Shown here piece by piece: positions 8,506-18,096 of a stretch of 64,000 bases of DNA. Origin of the DNA: Leeuwenhoekiella nanhaiensis (lineage in GTDB: Bacteria > Bacteroidota > Bacteroidia > Flavobacteriales > Flavobacteriaceae). Below the pieces are notes generated by a model. That model was not told where the DNA came from, searched no databases, and saw only the letters and a list, made by a program, of their open reading frames with translations. The stretch is taken from the NCBI RefSeq assembly GCF_002744755.1, contig NZ_KZ319294.1, positions 88,457 through 152,456 of the forward strand, given 5' to 3'. The translations under genes and the position numbers were made by a program. The number at the start of each line of letters is the position of its first letter. Within the stretch, counting starts at the first letter, position 1.

Positions 8506-9177
8506 ATGAAAATTAAATTTCTAAGTCTTTTTACTATGGCTGTGCTCTTTACAGCTCTGGCATCTTGTAAAAATGAGGCTAAAAACGAAACAGAAGCTGC
8601 TGAGGCAGAAGCTGCTGCTGAAGTTTCTACAGAAGCCTCAAAATACATGGTTGACAAAAACGAATCTGAGATCGCATGGGAAGGTGCAAAACCTACCGGA
8701 ACTCACACGGGTACTGTAAAATTAGAATCAGGTGTTATACGTCTTGAAGACAGCGTATTGAGCGGAAGCTTTTTAATCGACATGACTTCAATTCTGGTAA
8801 CAGATCTTGAAGGAGACCAAAAAACAAGTCTTGAAGATCACTTAAAAGGTACTGTTGAAGGTAAAGAAGGAGATTTCTTTAATGTACAGAAATTCCCAAC
8901 TGCTGCTTTTGAAATCACCGGAGTTACTGAAAAAGACGGTAAAAAAATGATGTCTGGTAACCTTACTCTTAAAGAAACCAAGAAAAACATTGAATTTCCA
9001 GTTATGTACGAAGTTGCCGGTAACACGATGACTTTAAAGTCTGAGCCTTTCACGATTGACCGTACCGAATGGGGTGTAAACTACGGATCTAAGTCTGTAT
9101 TTGACAACCTTGGTGATAAATTCATCAACGACGATATCCAATTAGAATTTACTATTGTTGCGACTCAGCAAATGTAA
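8506..9177 (+). CDS. YceI family lipoprotein
   Basis: A 223-residue exported protein. A lipoprotein signal peptide ends ALAS-C with the lipidated Cys21, then an Ala/Glu-rich linker (22-47) leads to a YceI domain (about 48-220). The domain keeps the family pattern: WEGAKPTGTHTGTV, the GSFLIDMTSI strand, HLKG, FFNVQKFP and the end WGVNYGS...FTIVA. YceI domains are lipocalin-like barrels that bind polyisoprenoid or other long-chain lipids. It is divergently transcribed from grpE and followed by its own terminator. The physiological role is not shown by the sequence. Confidence 0.93.
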   Translation: MKIKFLSLFTMAVLFTALASCKNEAKNETEAAEAEAAAEVSTEASKYMVDKNESEIAWEGAKPTGTHTGTVKLESGVIRLEDSVLSGSFLIDMTSILVTDLEGDQKTSLEDHLKGTVEGKEGDFFNVQKFPTAAFEITGVTEKDGKKMMSGNLTLKETKKNIEFPVMYEVAGNTMTLKSEPFTIDRTEWGVNYGSKSVFDNLGDKFINDDIQLEFTIVATQQM

Positions 9178-9200
9178 GAGCTAAGAAAAATGAATTTTGA

Positions 9201-9229
9201 AAGCTGCCTCTACAGGCAGCTTTTTTTTG
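9201..9229 (+). terminator. Rho-independent terminator of the YceI gene
   Basis: A perfect 9-bp stem (AAGCTGCCT / AGGCAGCTT, 9201-9209 with 9214-9222) with a 4-base loop is followed by a run of T up to 9228. It lies just after the YceI stop codon and before the convergent epimerase gene. Confidence 0.9.
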
Positions 9230-9230
9230 T

Positions 9231-10133
9231 TTAGGCCAGCAGGTCTTTTAGCGCCTCGTGCAACTGGGTGAATTTAAAGTCATAAACCGATTCAATCCTG
9301 GCACTGGAGACCTTTTGACTTTCTAATACGATAGCGGCCATCTCACCCAAGAGCAGCTTAAGTGCAAAGCGCGGAACATTAGGAAGGATAAGCGGCTTGT
9401 TTAAAATCTGAGCAGCCTCTTTGGTCAAGGTTTTGTTTGTAACCGGATTTGGCGCAACGGCATTATAAACTCCTTCTAAATTTTGTTGAATTACTATCTT
9501 GAAGATCCCTGCAAGATCGGCAACGTGAATCCAGGATTGCCATTGCTCGCCATCCCCCAGTGGTGCACCCACATACATTTTTATAGGTTGTATTAATTTT
9601 TCAAGTGCGCCTCCCTGCTCGGCAAGCACTACACCTACCCGCACTTTAGCAACTTTTAGTCCCAAATCTTTAAAACGATCAGCTGCTTCTTCCCAGACTT
9701 TGACAACCTTCCCCAGAAAGCCGGGATTATATTCAGGATAGGATTCTGTATAAATTTCAGTTTTGGAGGAAGGATAAGCCCCTATTGCACTCGCAGAAAT
9801 GAAATGGGTTACGCTGTGTTCATTTTCCTTTAGCGCCTTTCGTAACAAATCTGCGGTTTCGGTTCGGCTTTTTATAATCGCTTCTTTATATTCATCGGTC
9901 CAACGCTCTGCAATACTCGCACCTGCTAAATGCACTATAGTCGTGACACCTTCCAGGCACGCAACATCAATCTCCTTAGTTTTGGCATCCCAAAAGAAAC
10001 CCTTGTAATTGGGTTGCTCTTCAATTTTGTTACGACTGGTGGTTAGGTAGTGTACATCAATATTTGCCTCATGTAATTGCGCTGTTAAATGCTGGCCTAT
10101 GAGACCGGTTGCACCGGTAATCAAAACTTTCAT
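9231..10133 (-). CDS. TIGR01777-type NAD-dependent epimerase (YfcH-like)
   Basis: A 300-residue extended short-chain dehydrogenase-like protein. The NAD(P)-binding GATGLIGQH is at residues 7-15, the segment VHLAGASIAERW at about 67, and the family end contains a DUF1731-like C-terminal domain (PNVPRFALKLLLGEMA). This is the E. coli YfcH / SulA-like epimerase group, whose substrate is unknown. The start is ATG. It is convergent with the YceI gene and divergent from lnt. Confidence 0.9.
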   Translation of the reverse strand: MKVLITGATGLIGQHLTAQLHEANIDVHYLTTSRNKIEEQPNYKGFFWDAKTKEIDVACLEGVTTIVHLAGASIAERWTDEYKEAIIKSRTETADLLRKALKENEHSVTHFISASAIGAYPSSKTEIYTESYPEYNPGFLGKVVKVWEEAADRFKDLGLKVAKVRVGVVLAEQGGALEKLIQPIKMYVGAPLGDGEQWQSWIHVADLAGIFKIVIQQNLEGVYNAVAPNPVTNKTLTKEAAQILNKPLILPNVPRFALKLLLGEMAAIVLESQKVSSARIESVYDFKFTQLHEALKDLLA

Positions 10134-10231
10134 ATCCTATTTTTCATACAAGTTAACACATAGATACTTACTGCAATTCCTTTTTTATACAGCTTTAACA
10201 GCCTGGTAAATCCTGTTTCGTTTATCACAGA

Positions 10232-10261
10232 TTGATGTAACTTGCACATCCTATACTTTTT
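10232..10261 (+). promoter_or_regulatory. Putative lnt promoter
   Basis: TTG at 10232-10234, a 19-base spacer and TACTTTTT at 10254-10261 (one mismatch to TAnnTTTG) end only 8 bases before the lnt ATG. Spacing fits the Bacteroidota consensus. The leader would be at most a couple of bases long, so a leaderless start is possible. Confidence 0.4.
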
Positions 10262-10269
10262 GATTTGTT

Positions 10270-11898
10270 ATGAAAAATCTGCTTCTGGCTTTTCTTTCCG
10301 GAATAGTGCTGGCGCTGGGCTGGCCTACTTATGGTCTCCCCGTGCTTTTGTTTTTTGGATTCATACCCCTGCTTTGGGCTACCGAAGAAATCCTGAATTC
10401 TGAAGTGTCAAAATCTACATTGAAAATTTTTGGCCTTGCCTATCTCGCTTTTTTCATTTTCAACATCATAACAACCTGGTGGCTCTATAATTCTACCGCT
10501 TTTGGGATGTGGTTTGCGGTTTTAGCCAATGCTTTGCTTATGAGCTTTGTGTGGCTGTTTTACATACGTATACGGAGGCGTTTTTCGCTTAGCCTTAGTC
10601 TGGTCTTTCTCCCAGCGATGTGGATGCTTTACGAGTTTATGCACCTCAACTGGGAATTTGCCTGGCCGTGGCTTAATTTGGGTAACGGTTTTGCTACCTA
10701 CCCCAGATGGATTCAATGGTATGAGTACACCGGTACTTTTGGAGGAACGCTTTGGGTTTGGACTTTAAATGGCATTTTATTTACTGCACTTTTCCGCTTT
10801 GCAAAAACCAAAAATCGAAAAAAGCTTTTTAATCAAATTATCATAGCTGTTTTGGTAACCTTCATTCCCATTGGGATAAGTCAGGCTCTTTTTTACACGT
10901 ATGTTGAGGATGAAAATCCTGTAGAGGTGGTATTACTTCAACCGAATATTGATCCGTATACCGAAAAGTACAACACCACAAATGAGCGTATTGCTAATTT
11001 GCTGTTCAGCCTCTCTGATTCTACCATTACACAAAACACCGATTTCCTGATCGCTCCAGAAACGGTGCTGGCCGAAGGTGCAGGCGTAAATCTTCGAGAT
11101 TTTGAATACAGCCCGGAGCGATCACGTGCTGCCGAATATGTATCCCAATATCCAAACCTCAACTATCTGGCAGGCATTCAGTTTTTTCGACTTTATGAAA
11201 GCGAGAAAGACATTTTGCCTACGACCAACTTTATGGGTTATAACCGAATAGGAAATCCCATCTATGCAGACTTTTTCAATTCAGCCTTTATGCTGAATCG
11301 TTCCGATTCCACACAAATCTATCACAAGAGCAAGCTGGTTGTAGGGGTTGAGAACTTTCCGTATCCAAACATCCTCAAACCTATTTTAGGTGACATGATG
11401 ATTGATCTGGGCGGAACGGTATCTATGAAAACCACTCAGAAAAACCGGGGTATATTTAAAGGAATTGATGGTGTTAGTGTGGGACCGGTTATTTGTTATG
11501 AATCGGTTTTTGGCGAATTTGTAACCGGTTATGTAGAAGAAGGCGCGCAGTTTCTGGCGATTATAACCAATGATGCCTGGTGGGGCGATACGCAGGGACA
11601 CAAACAGCATTTGAGCTATGCCCGTTTACGCGCCATTGAAACCCGTCGCAGTATCGCCCGAAGTGCCAACACCGGAATTTCGGCTTTTATTGATCAAAAA
11701 GGAATAATTACCAATACCCTGGGTTATGAATTGCAGGGAAGCCTGAAAGGGACAATCAATACCAACGATAAAATAACGTTCTATGTGCGTTATGGTGATT
11801 ATCTAGCACGTCTTGCAGGGCTCGTTGCACTGATTATTTTCGTATGGTCTTTTTTCAGGAAGTCGAAAACATCCTTTACTGACCACGGTAGTAAATAA
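10270..11898 (+). CDS. lnt: Apolipoprotein N-acyltransferase
   Basis: A 542-residue inner-membrane enzyme that adds the third acyl chain to lipoproteins. N-terminal membrane helices (about 5-205) precede a nitrilase-like domain (about 220-500) and a last helix (about 510-530). The catalytic triad is visible: Glu in IAPETVL (about 264), Lys in YHKSKLVVG (about 353) and Cys in GPVICYES (about 409). The start is ATG. The last 23 bases overlap the convergent phosphoglycosyltransferase gene, with no terminator between them. Confidence 0.95.
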   Translation: MKNLLLAFLSGIVLALGWPTYGLPVLLFFGFIPLLWATEEILNSEVSKSTLKIFGLAYLAFFIFNIITTWWLYNSTAFGMWFAVLANALLMSFVWLFYIRIRRRFSLSLSLVFLPAMWMLYEFMHLNWEFAWPWLNLGNGFATYPRWIQWYEYTGTFGGTLWVWTLNGILFTALFRFAKTKNRKKLFNQIIIAVLVTFIPIGISQALFYTYVEDENPVEVVLLQPNIDPYTEKYNTTNERIANLLFSLSDSTITQNTDFLIAPETVLAEGAGVNLRDFEYSPERSRAAEYVSQYPNLNYLAGIQFFRLYESEKDILPTTNFMGYNRIGNPIYADFFNSAFMLNRSDSTQIYHKSKLVVGVENFPYPNILKPILGDMMIDLGGTVSMKTTQKNRGIFKGIDGVSVGPVICYESVFGEFVTGYVEEGAQFLAIITNDAWWGDTQGHKQHLSYARLRAIETRRSIARSANTGISAFIDQKGIITNTLGYELQGSLKGTINTNDKITFYVRYGDYLARLAGLVALIIFVWSFFRKSKTSFTDHGSK

Positions 11899-13264
11899 CC
11901 GTGCTTATGGTTTTAAGCAGAATATTCAGGTCGAGAAAGAACGACCGGTGCTTGATGTAGTACAGGTCGTACTGCAATTTTTCGAGGGTGTCATCTACAG
12001 ACTCCGCATAACGCCCGCGCACCTGTGCCCAACCGGTTAAACCCGGTTTAACCACGTGTCGTATTTCGTAAAACGGAATCTCTTCCGAAAGCTTTTTGAC
12101 AAATACCGGGCGTTCAGGCCTTGGACCAATCAAGCTCATATCCCCTTTCAGAATATTAATACACTGAGGTATCTCGTCAAGGCGCGTGTTTCTAAGAATT
12201 TTCCCAAAAGGCGTAATACGTCTGTCTTTCTTTTGAGCATACTGAGCTCCATCAGCCTCGGCATCAACCACCATCGTGCGAAATTTAAGAATTTCAAAAA
12301 CTTTACCATTCATCCCTACCCGCTTCTGGCGGTAAATGAGTGGACCAGGGTTTGCGATTAAGTTTCCCAAAACAATTAGAGGAAGTAAAACCAGAGTCAG
12401 GGCAAGAACCACCACGGCAAAAAAAGCATTGAAAAATCCGCTGATAAACAGATAAAACCGGTTTTTATTACTTCGGCTAAACGGAAAATATTTGTAAAAA
12501 TCCCGCTCTACGTGTTGTACCGGCACCCGATGGGTAATTTCTTCATAAACCTGAGTGTACTCGCGAATGGGGAAACCCTCTTCGAGCAGTTTGATCAATT
12601 GGTTATAAAGCTCAACACTTACACCTTTAGAGGTACTGGAAACGACTATCTCAGAAACCGAATACCGCTTAATGGATTTAATGAGTTCACCCACTTCAAT
12701 TGATTTCAATCTCCGATCGAAGCCAGATGCTTTAATATTGTCTGTATTTACAAAGCCTATCACGCGGTAATTTGGATCTGCCTTATGTAAATTCTCAGCT
12801 ATTAAATTGATGTCAAAACTGTTTCCTACCAGAAGAATGCGTTTATTGAATCGTGGTGCAGAAACCAGGCTAATGTAGGCATATCTCCAGATTAAAAGGC
12901 CAGTTACCATGGCCATAAAGAAGAATACGATTTGAAGCCTGTTTTCAGGTAAAACCGGAGAGAAAAATGGAGTAAGAATAAAGAATAAGACCGTAGAGCT
13001 TATTGCCAGAACGCCACTCTTTAGCGTGCTCTGAAAAGACGCCGCCTTTTGCAAATCGTACAATTCAAATATGGCTGCGAAAATAAAGTAATAGCCTATA
13101 AGCAATAAAGCCCACGTCCAGCGTGTAGTAGAAAGGTAAAAATAGTCGAATTCAAAAAATCCTGATACCAATGCCAGCATCAAAAAAATGAATACGACAT
13201 CAAACAAGCGCAGCAGAACCTTACGCTCTGAGATTTCAAAATGGATTTTAGGGATCCAATTCAT
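11876..13264 (-). CDS. Undecaprenyl-phosphate sugar phosphotransferase (polyprenyl glycosylphosphotransferase)
   Basis: A 462-residue WcaJ/WbaP-type enzyme that starts chains by moving a sugar phosphate onto undecaprenyl phosphate. Four N-terminal membrane helices (about 18-125) are followed by a CoA-binding-like soluble domain (about 140-250), one helix (about 275-305) and the bacterial sugar transferase domain. The domain shows PGPLIYRQKRVG, ILKFRTM, RLDEIPQ, SLIGPRPE and KPGLTGWAQV. The donor (Glc-1-P, Gal-1-P or an N-acetylated sugar) cannot be assigned. It is the last gene of the locus in transcription order and the likely initiator of the polymer. Confidence 0.94.
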   Translation of the reverse strand: MNWIPKIHFEISERKVLLRLFDVVFIFLMLALVSGFFEFDYFYLSTTRWTWALLLIGYYFIFAAIFELYDLQKAASFQSTLKSGVLAISSTVLFFILTPFFSPVLPENRLQIVFFFMAMVTGLLIWRYAYISLVSAPRFNKRILLVGNSFDINLIAENLHKADPNYRVIGFVNTDNIKASGFDRRLKSIEVGELIKSIKRYSVSEIVVSSTSKGVSVELYNQLIKLLEEGFPIREYTQVYEEITHRVPVQHVERDFYKYFPFSRSNKNRFYLFISGFFNAFFAVVVLALTLVLLPLIVLGNLIANPGPLIYRQKRVGMNGKVFEILKFRTMVVDAEADGAQYAQKKDRRITPFGKILRNTRLDEIPQCINILKGDMSLIGPRPERPVFVKKLSEEIPFYEIRHVVKPGLTGWAQVRGRYAESVDDTLEKLQYDLYYIKHRSFFLDLNILLKTISTVIYYRGQ

Positions 13265-13295
13265 TTAGGGAGACTTTGGGCAAATATAACTTATT

Positions 13296-14312
13296 TCAAT
13301 TCAAAAGTTTAAGCCACTCCTGCTTTACTCGCGTCCAATCGTAACCTTCAGCCTCTAATCGGGCTCTTCTGATTACTTCTCCCTTTTTTTCCTGGTCTTT
13401 CAGTACTTTTTCAACAAGTATTATAAGTCCGGTCAGATCATCATCTTCATATAGAAAACCGGTCTCATCGTGTTTAATTAAAAACGGAATCCCGCCTACC
13501 CGGGTTGATACCACAGGCAGACCTAGCGCCATCGCCTCAATCACACTCACAGGAGTGTTATCATAATGTGTAGTATTTAAAAAGATATTAAAGTCTGTAG
13601 ATCGCGAGATCCATTCTTTTTTGGAAAGTTTACCGGTAAATGTCACGGGTAGTTTATGCTTTAATGCATATTCCCGACAATCATTCAAACTTCCGTCTTT
13701 ATCAGGCCCTACCATAGTCAAACGGGTTCCGGGATACTGCAGCATAAGCTTCTCAACTAACTTTAAAGCCAACATAGGATTGTAAATCTCAGCAAACGAG
13801 CGTACCCAAAGTATTCTCGGCTCTCCATAGTTTCGGTTACTTTGGAATGGGTAAGCTGCAATATCAATACTGTTTGGAATTACCCCGATATTATGAAAGC
13901 CGGCCTTTTCAAAAGCTCTTTTCAAGTAGAATGAGGGCGCAATGTTACGGTAGCTTTTTCCAAATACAAAACGGGATGCCTTAGAGCTTTTAGAAAGCCG
14001 CTTGGGCAAATCGCCTCCATGAAGAATAGGAATGTATTTTAAGTCGAAAAAAACACACAATTGCGATGCAGCGTAGGCAAACCAGAAATACTGCGTGCTG
14101 TAGGTGTCTAAAAGCACATAATCTACCTGCTTACGATACGTAAATATCATTTGGACCATCTGGGCAAAGCGCAGGAGCTTAGACTTTTTTGTCCCGGCAT
14201 AAAACAAGTTGTATCCCTCCTGCTCCAGCAGCGGTCCCAGCGTGTCAATGTTTGTAGGGGTAAAACCCTTATGCGCTAATTTGTTTCCCAGGTAGAGTAT
14301 TCTTCTTTTCAT
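13296..14312 (-). CDS. Glycosyltransferase, GT4 type
   Basis: About 338 residues with a GT-B fold. The N-terminal half contains ILHGGDLP and a YNIAPS-like acceptor segment. The C-terminal half has the nucleotide-sugar donor pattern NTPVSVIEAMALGLPVVSTRVGG (in part) with the conserved acidic residue of the GT4 EX7E site. The frame extends to a TTG at 14318, but the ATG at 14312 (MKRRILYLGNKLAHKG) is the natural GT-B start. It overlaps the O-antigen-ligase-like gene by 44 bases. It probably adds one sugar of the repeat unit; donor and linkage are unknown. Confidence 0.85.
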   Translation of the reverse strand: MKRRILYLGNKLAHKGFTPTNIDTLGPLLEQEGYNLFYAGTKKSKLLRFAQMVQMIFTYRKQVDYVLLDTYSTQYFWFAYAASQLCVFFDLKYIPILHGGDLPKRLSKSSKASRFVFGKSYRNIAPSFYLKRAFEKAGFHNIGVIPNSIDIAAYPFQSNRNYGEPRILWVRSFAEIYNPMLALKLVEKLMLQYPGTRLTMVGPDKDGSLNDCREYALKHKLPVTFTGKLSKKEWISRSTDFNIFLNTTHYDNTPVSVIEAMALGLPVVSTRVGGIPFLIKHDETGFLYEDDDLTGLIILVEKVLKDQEKKGEVIRRARLEAEGYDWTRVKQEWLKLLN

Positions 14313-15636
14313 GTACAACGTTTAGCAGGGAAAGTGCGTAGATAAAGGCTGGTGCAGCCACACGCATGGAAGAGTGATTTATGGTCAAAAACCAAAAACC
14401 TAAAAACGAATAAAACAGATAATTTTTTCGGTTACCGATACGGTAAAAAAGCGGTGTAACAATCAAAATAATTAACGCGATAAGTCCAAAAACGCCGTGC
14501 TCAGACAACAACCTGCTGATTTCATTATGGGAAGCTGCAAGTATATCTAATTTTTCTTCCCGGTATTCTTTGGTTTTACCGACACCGATCCCCATTATTG
14601 GGTTGTTGACAAAAAAGGTCAATTCGGAAGTTATAAGTTCCTGCCTGCCCGTAGAGAGATCCTCTTTAATACGACCCGCAGCATCTTTATTGGCATAGCG
14701 TAAATCAATGAGCCCCATTGTACGTGCAGAAGAGATCAGCCAGGTCATTGCGATTGCCCCGCCTATCACCATCAGGTAAAAAGAAATTGCGCTTTTTTTT
14801 CGTGCCGGAACGCCCTGGAAATAGATTACTATAAAAGCTATGCTTATCAATGCTGCAGTGAGCACCCCTCCACGAGAAAAGGTTATAATTGCCCTATAGG
14901 TTAAAAACATCAGCAAGCCCAAATTGAGAAAGAACAGGAGCTTATTCTTACTGTTTACAAAAATTTGCACCACCAGTGCAAACATACCAATTCCCAAAGC
15001 GGTTGCTACCTGATTGGGACCATAACCTCCGGACAATGCGAAATTTGACTGTGTGCCATTTAAAACTTCACGCGTGTCCGGAGTGTAAAAGAATAAATAA
15101 ATTCCCAGGGAAAGCACCGGCATTAAGAGGCACCAGACCAGATAATGCAATTGCATTTTTGAAATACGCCGATCGTAACAATACAAAGCTGCAATCCCAA
15201 GACAGAACGGTCCGCTTAAATTAAAGATGATTGCCTTACGTACATTGGTGTCAAAATTAAGTGTTGAAGCTGCGTAAATGACTCCCGGAATCAGGAGCAA
15301 CAAATACAACCAATACGGTGCAGATTTACGGGAGGTTCCGGTGAAAAACAAGCCTAACAGAATAAAACAAATAACCGAATATTTACCGGCTTCCCAGGGG
15401 ATGATGCTGCCCCCGGTCATCCTGAAAAACACCTCCCCGGCAGTCATATAGGCAGCAGCGAGAAGCGCCTGATTTTGTTTGTTCCCCGATTGAAAAACCC
15501 AGAGCACAAAAAAAACAATGGAGCCTAAAAAATAGAAAAGGCCTAAAAACCGAAACAAATAAATAGCAAAACCGATCCCGATGTGCAATGCCACGAGCTG
15601 TAGGTATAATTTGTTATGGTTTTTAAATAATTTCAA
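14269..15636 (-). CDS. O-antigen ligase / polymerase-like membrane protein (Wzy_C family)
   Basis: A 455-residue protein with about ten to twelve hydrophobic helices. The long periplasmic loop has the Wzy_C hallmarks MGIGVGKTKEYREE and SHNEISRLLSEHG (about 360-395). Such proteins either polymerise repeat units or ligate O-chains to lipid A-core, and sequence alone does not separate the two. The start is TTG at 15636, overlapping the previous stop as TTGA; no in-frame ATG is near. It would act on the periplasmic side of the inner membrane. Confidence 0.82.
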   Translation of the reverse strand: MKLFKNHNKLYLQLVALHIGIGFAIYLFRFLGLFYFLGSIVFFVLWVFQSGNKQNQALLAAAYMTAGEVFFRMTGGSIIPWEAGKYSVICFILLGLFFTGTSRKSAPYWLYLLLLIPGVIYAASTLNFDTNVRKAIIFNLSGPFCLGIAALYCYDRRISKMQLHYLVWCLLMPVLSLGIYLFFYTPDTREVLNGTQSNFALSGGYGPNQVATALGIGMFALVVQIFVNSKNKLLFFLNLGLLMFLTYRAIITFSRGGVLTAALISIAFIVIYFQGVPARKKSAISFYLMVIGGAIAMTWLISSARTMGLIDLRYANKDAAGRIKEDLSTGRQELITSELTFFVNNPIMGIGVGKTKEYREEKLDILAASHNEISRLLSEHGVFGLIALIILIVTPLFYRIGNRKNYLFYSFLGFWFLTINHSSMRVAAPAFIYALSLLNVVHEKKNTLPGKQISA

Positions 15637-17003
15637 TAAACTCTTAGAATATGTTTGCCCTCTTGAAAATAAATTTTCTTCTCAGGATATTCCGTCTTAA
15701 GTCTTTGCTTTGGAATCGTGTCGCTCAGATACCACGAATCAAAAATAATAAGATCGGGTCTTAAGTATTTATAATGCTTGTTACCCTCTATAAGTATTGA
15801 GCCTTCTTCAACTTTAGAAACTTCCTTCTGGAGGTAATTTATTTCTCCTAAATAACTCCTATTTTCAACAGAATAGCCATGGTAAGACTCTCTAATAGAA
15901 AAACATAATGATAAAATCAAAAAACTGAGAATTGTGACCTTTAAAAATGAAATCTTCCATTTAAGAAAAAAATCGATAATCCCAAAAAGAATCAATAAAC
16001 TTCCAGGCCCCAAGAAACGATAGTCAAACGTTTTAATTTTCAATAAGTATCCTATTATTAAAAGGCTAAAAAAATAACATATTCCAACAAGTAAAAAGTA
16101 TTGAGATGAATATCTGGTCTCTTGACTTAAGTTTACAGACGGCCTAATATACAACCAGGCTAAGACTGAAACGCTCATTGTGAGTAACATTAAAAAAACA
16201 TTAAAATAGGGTGCTATAAAAACTAATTCGCCAAGCATACCCTTTGCAAAGTCAATCATTATTGAAAAGGGTTCGTGAAATTTCGAAGGTCGGGAAATTC
16301 CGGTTAAATTTCCTGTTCGTATGAAATTAATCGACAGATACGTAACTTCAAAAAAAACAGTAGTACTAAATACAACTAAAAGCCTTATAGTTCTTGATTT
16401 CAACCCGTTCTCTAAAAATGATTTTAATAATAATCCTAAAAGCAAGAAACAGGTAAAGACGCCAATATACCTAAATAAGAAAGGAAGTATTGCTGCAAGG
16501 GCTAAATGAATACAAGCAACCCATGATGTCTCATTTTGTGTGAAATTGTAGAGACTCCAACTCAGATAAATCAGCGAAAATGTAAAAGGAACTTCTGAAT
16601 AGGTAGAGCTAAAAAGAAATAAATAAGAAGCAAAGCCAAAACACGCAATGAATAGAAAACTTTTTCTTTTGTATATGCTTTTTAATAAAAAAGCACATGC
16701 CAAGAGCATAAGTGCATTAACCAGTTTAGATGCCCAAAAAACGTTAGCTGTTGTAATAAAGGAAACAAATGCAATAAGCAAAGGATAACCAGCTGGCCAA
16801 ATTGAAAAATAGGACTTTTCCAACCCTAAAATTGGATTACTGCCCGTGTATAGGCCTTCGCCATTAATAAGAGCTTGTGCAGCAGACAAATACTCCGCCG
16901 AATCAGGTGAAATTCTACCATCATGGTGAAAGTATGACTTCAAAAACAAATGCAGAATAAGTACACTAATAATTAGCAGGTTAATTAAATGCACTTTTTT
17001 CAT
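15633..17003 (-). CDS. GT-C-like polytopic membrane protein (mannosyltransferase/ArnT-like)
   Basis: About 456 residues with roughly ten membrane helices. The first periplasmic loop has ISPDSAEYLSAAQALINGEG followed by WPAGYPLLIA, the acidic-residue pattern of GT-C enzymes that use polyprenyl-linked sugars. It may add a side sugar outside the inner membrane. The frame is open to a GTG at 17021, but ATG at 17003 (MKKVHLINLLIIS) opens straight into the first helix, so I use it. The gene is visibly AT-richer than its neighbours. No exact family name can be given. Confidence 0.7.
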   Translation of the reverse strand: MKKVHLINLLIISVLILHLFLKSYFHHDGRISPDSAEYLSAAQALINGEGLYTGSNPILGLEKSYFSIWPAGYPLLIAFVSFITTANVFWASKLVNALMLLACAFLLKSIYKRKSFLFIACFGFASYLFLFSSTYSEVPFTFSLIYLSWSLYNFTQNETSWVACIHLALAAILPFLFRYIGVFTCFLLLGLLLKSFLENGLKSRTIRLLVVFSTTVFFEVTYLSINFIRTGNLTGISRPSKFHEPFSIMIDFAKGMLGELVFIAPYFNVFLMLLTMSVSVLAWLYIRPSVNLSQETRYSSQYFLLVGICYFFSLLIIGYLLKIKTFDYRFLGPGSLLILFGIIDFFLKWKISFLKVTILSFLILSLCFSIRESYHGYSVENRSYLGEINYLQKEVSKVEEGSILIEGNKHYKYLRPDLIIFDSWYLSDTIPKQRLKTEYPEKKIYFQEGKHILRVY

Positions 17004-17024
17004 ACCTATCTTATCAAGCACTCT

Positions 17025-18095
17025 TTACTTAAATCGATTTAAAACTTGCAGTAATTCATTTAGTACGGCTTCTTCACCGTAGTGCTGTTTTACTTTCTCT
17101 TTAAACTTTTCAGCACAGGTCTTAATCTTAGAACTTTTAAAATCAATACTTAAAACAGCTTCTACCAGAGCCTCTTTATTCTTAGCAGGAACCAACCTCC
17201 CAAAATCCCCTAGTACTGCTCTGCACTGCCCCACATCTGTGGCGATTACCGGTATTCCTGCCTGGCCGTATTCGAGTAGGGCCAAAGGTAAGCCTTCCGA
17301 ATCTGAAGATAGAACGCCTATATCAAAATGCGGTAAAATGGCAGACATTTTTAAGTAGGTCCCGTGATAAAAAACGCTTTTTGAGAAGGGCTCTGCTTCT
17401 ATACGCTCAACAAGAGATTTTGCATTAAGACTATCGGGTACAGATCCAAAAAGGTGTAAGGTGTAAGCCGAATCCTGTTCTAAAACCAGTTTAAAAGCAT
17501 CTAAAAGCAGATGATGATTTTTTTGAGGCCTTAAATTGGCCACACAAACCACGCGTTTTCCCTTAGCTCCGGAAATCTTAAAGTCTGCATCAAAGGGCAA
17601 AGCTTCAGCTATAAAATTTTTAATGTAAAAGGTCTTTTTAACCTTCAGCCTTTCTTTTGACCAAAGAGTTAGTTTTTCATTGACTGCAAAAACAGCATCA
17701 AAAAACCGACTGAATCGCTTCAATACAACAGTCTTTCGCTCGGTTAAAAACTCACTTTTCCCATAGTGATCGTGCCAGATCAGCTTAAGACCGGGAGTCA
17801 CTAGCTTAACCATAACACCTATAAAATAGCTGCTACCGTGTGCCTGAATGATTTCGATTTGATGCTCTGTAATAAAACGCTTCAGCCACAAAAGGGCTGA
17901 AATATCCAATCGACGCTTTCGCTTCAGATACAAATACGGAACTTCGGGATCGATCAATTCCTTTAAATCGCCTTCATTCCGCGTGACACAAAGGGCGGAA
18001 ACTGCTATGCGCTGATGCAGGGCATTCGCATAATTTACCGCCATACGTTCAGCGCCGCCAATTTCCAAACTATCTATAAGTTGCAAGACCCGCAC
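17025..18095 (-). CDS. Glycosyltransferase, GT4 type
   Basis: About 356 residues with a GT-B fold. The start motif VLQLIDSLEIGGAERMAVN is the classic GT4 N-terminus with the GGAER loop. IIQAHGSS and VCVANLRPQKNHHLL (about 180) follow, then the donor region DSEGLPLALLEYGQAGIPVIATDVG. The frame runs to a TTG at 18125, but GTG at 18095 gives MRVLQLID-, the canonical beginning, one base after the previous stop, so it is preferred. It is one of about seven GT4-type enzymes of the locus. Confidence 0.86.
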   Translation of the reverse strand: MRVLQLIDSLEIGGAERMAVNYANALHQRIAVSALCVTRNEGDLKELIDPEVPYLYLKRKRRLDISALLWLKRFITEHQIEIIQAHGSSYFIGVMVKLVTPGLKLIWHDHYGKSEFLTERKTVVLKRFSRFFDAVFAVNEKLTLWSKERLKVKKTFYIKNFIAEALPFDADFKISGAKGKRVVCVANLRPQKNHHLLLDAFKLVLEQDSAYTLHLFGSVPDSLNAKSLVERIEAEPFSKSVFYHGTYLKMSAILPHFDIGVLSSDSEGLPLALLEYGQAGIPVIATDVGQCRAVLGDFGRLVPAKNKEALVEAVLSIDFKSSKIKTCAEKFKEKVKQHYGEEAVLNELLQVLNRFK

Positions 18096-18096
18096 G

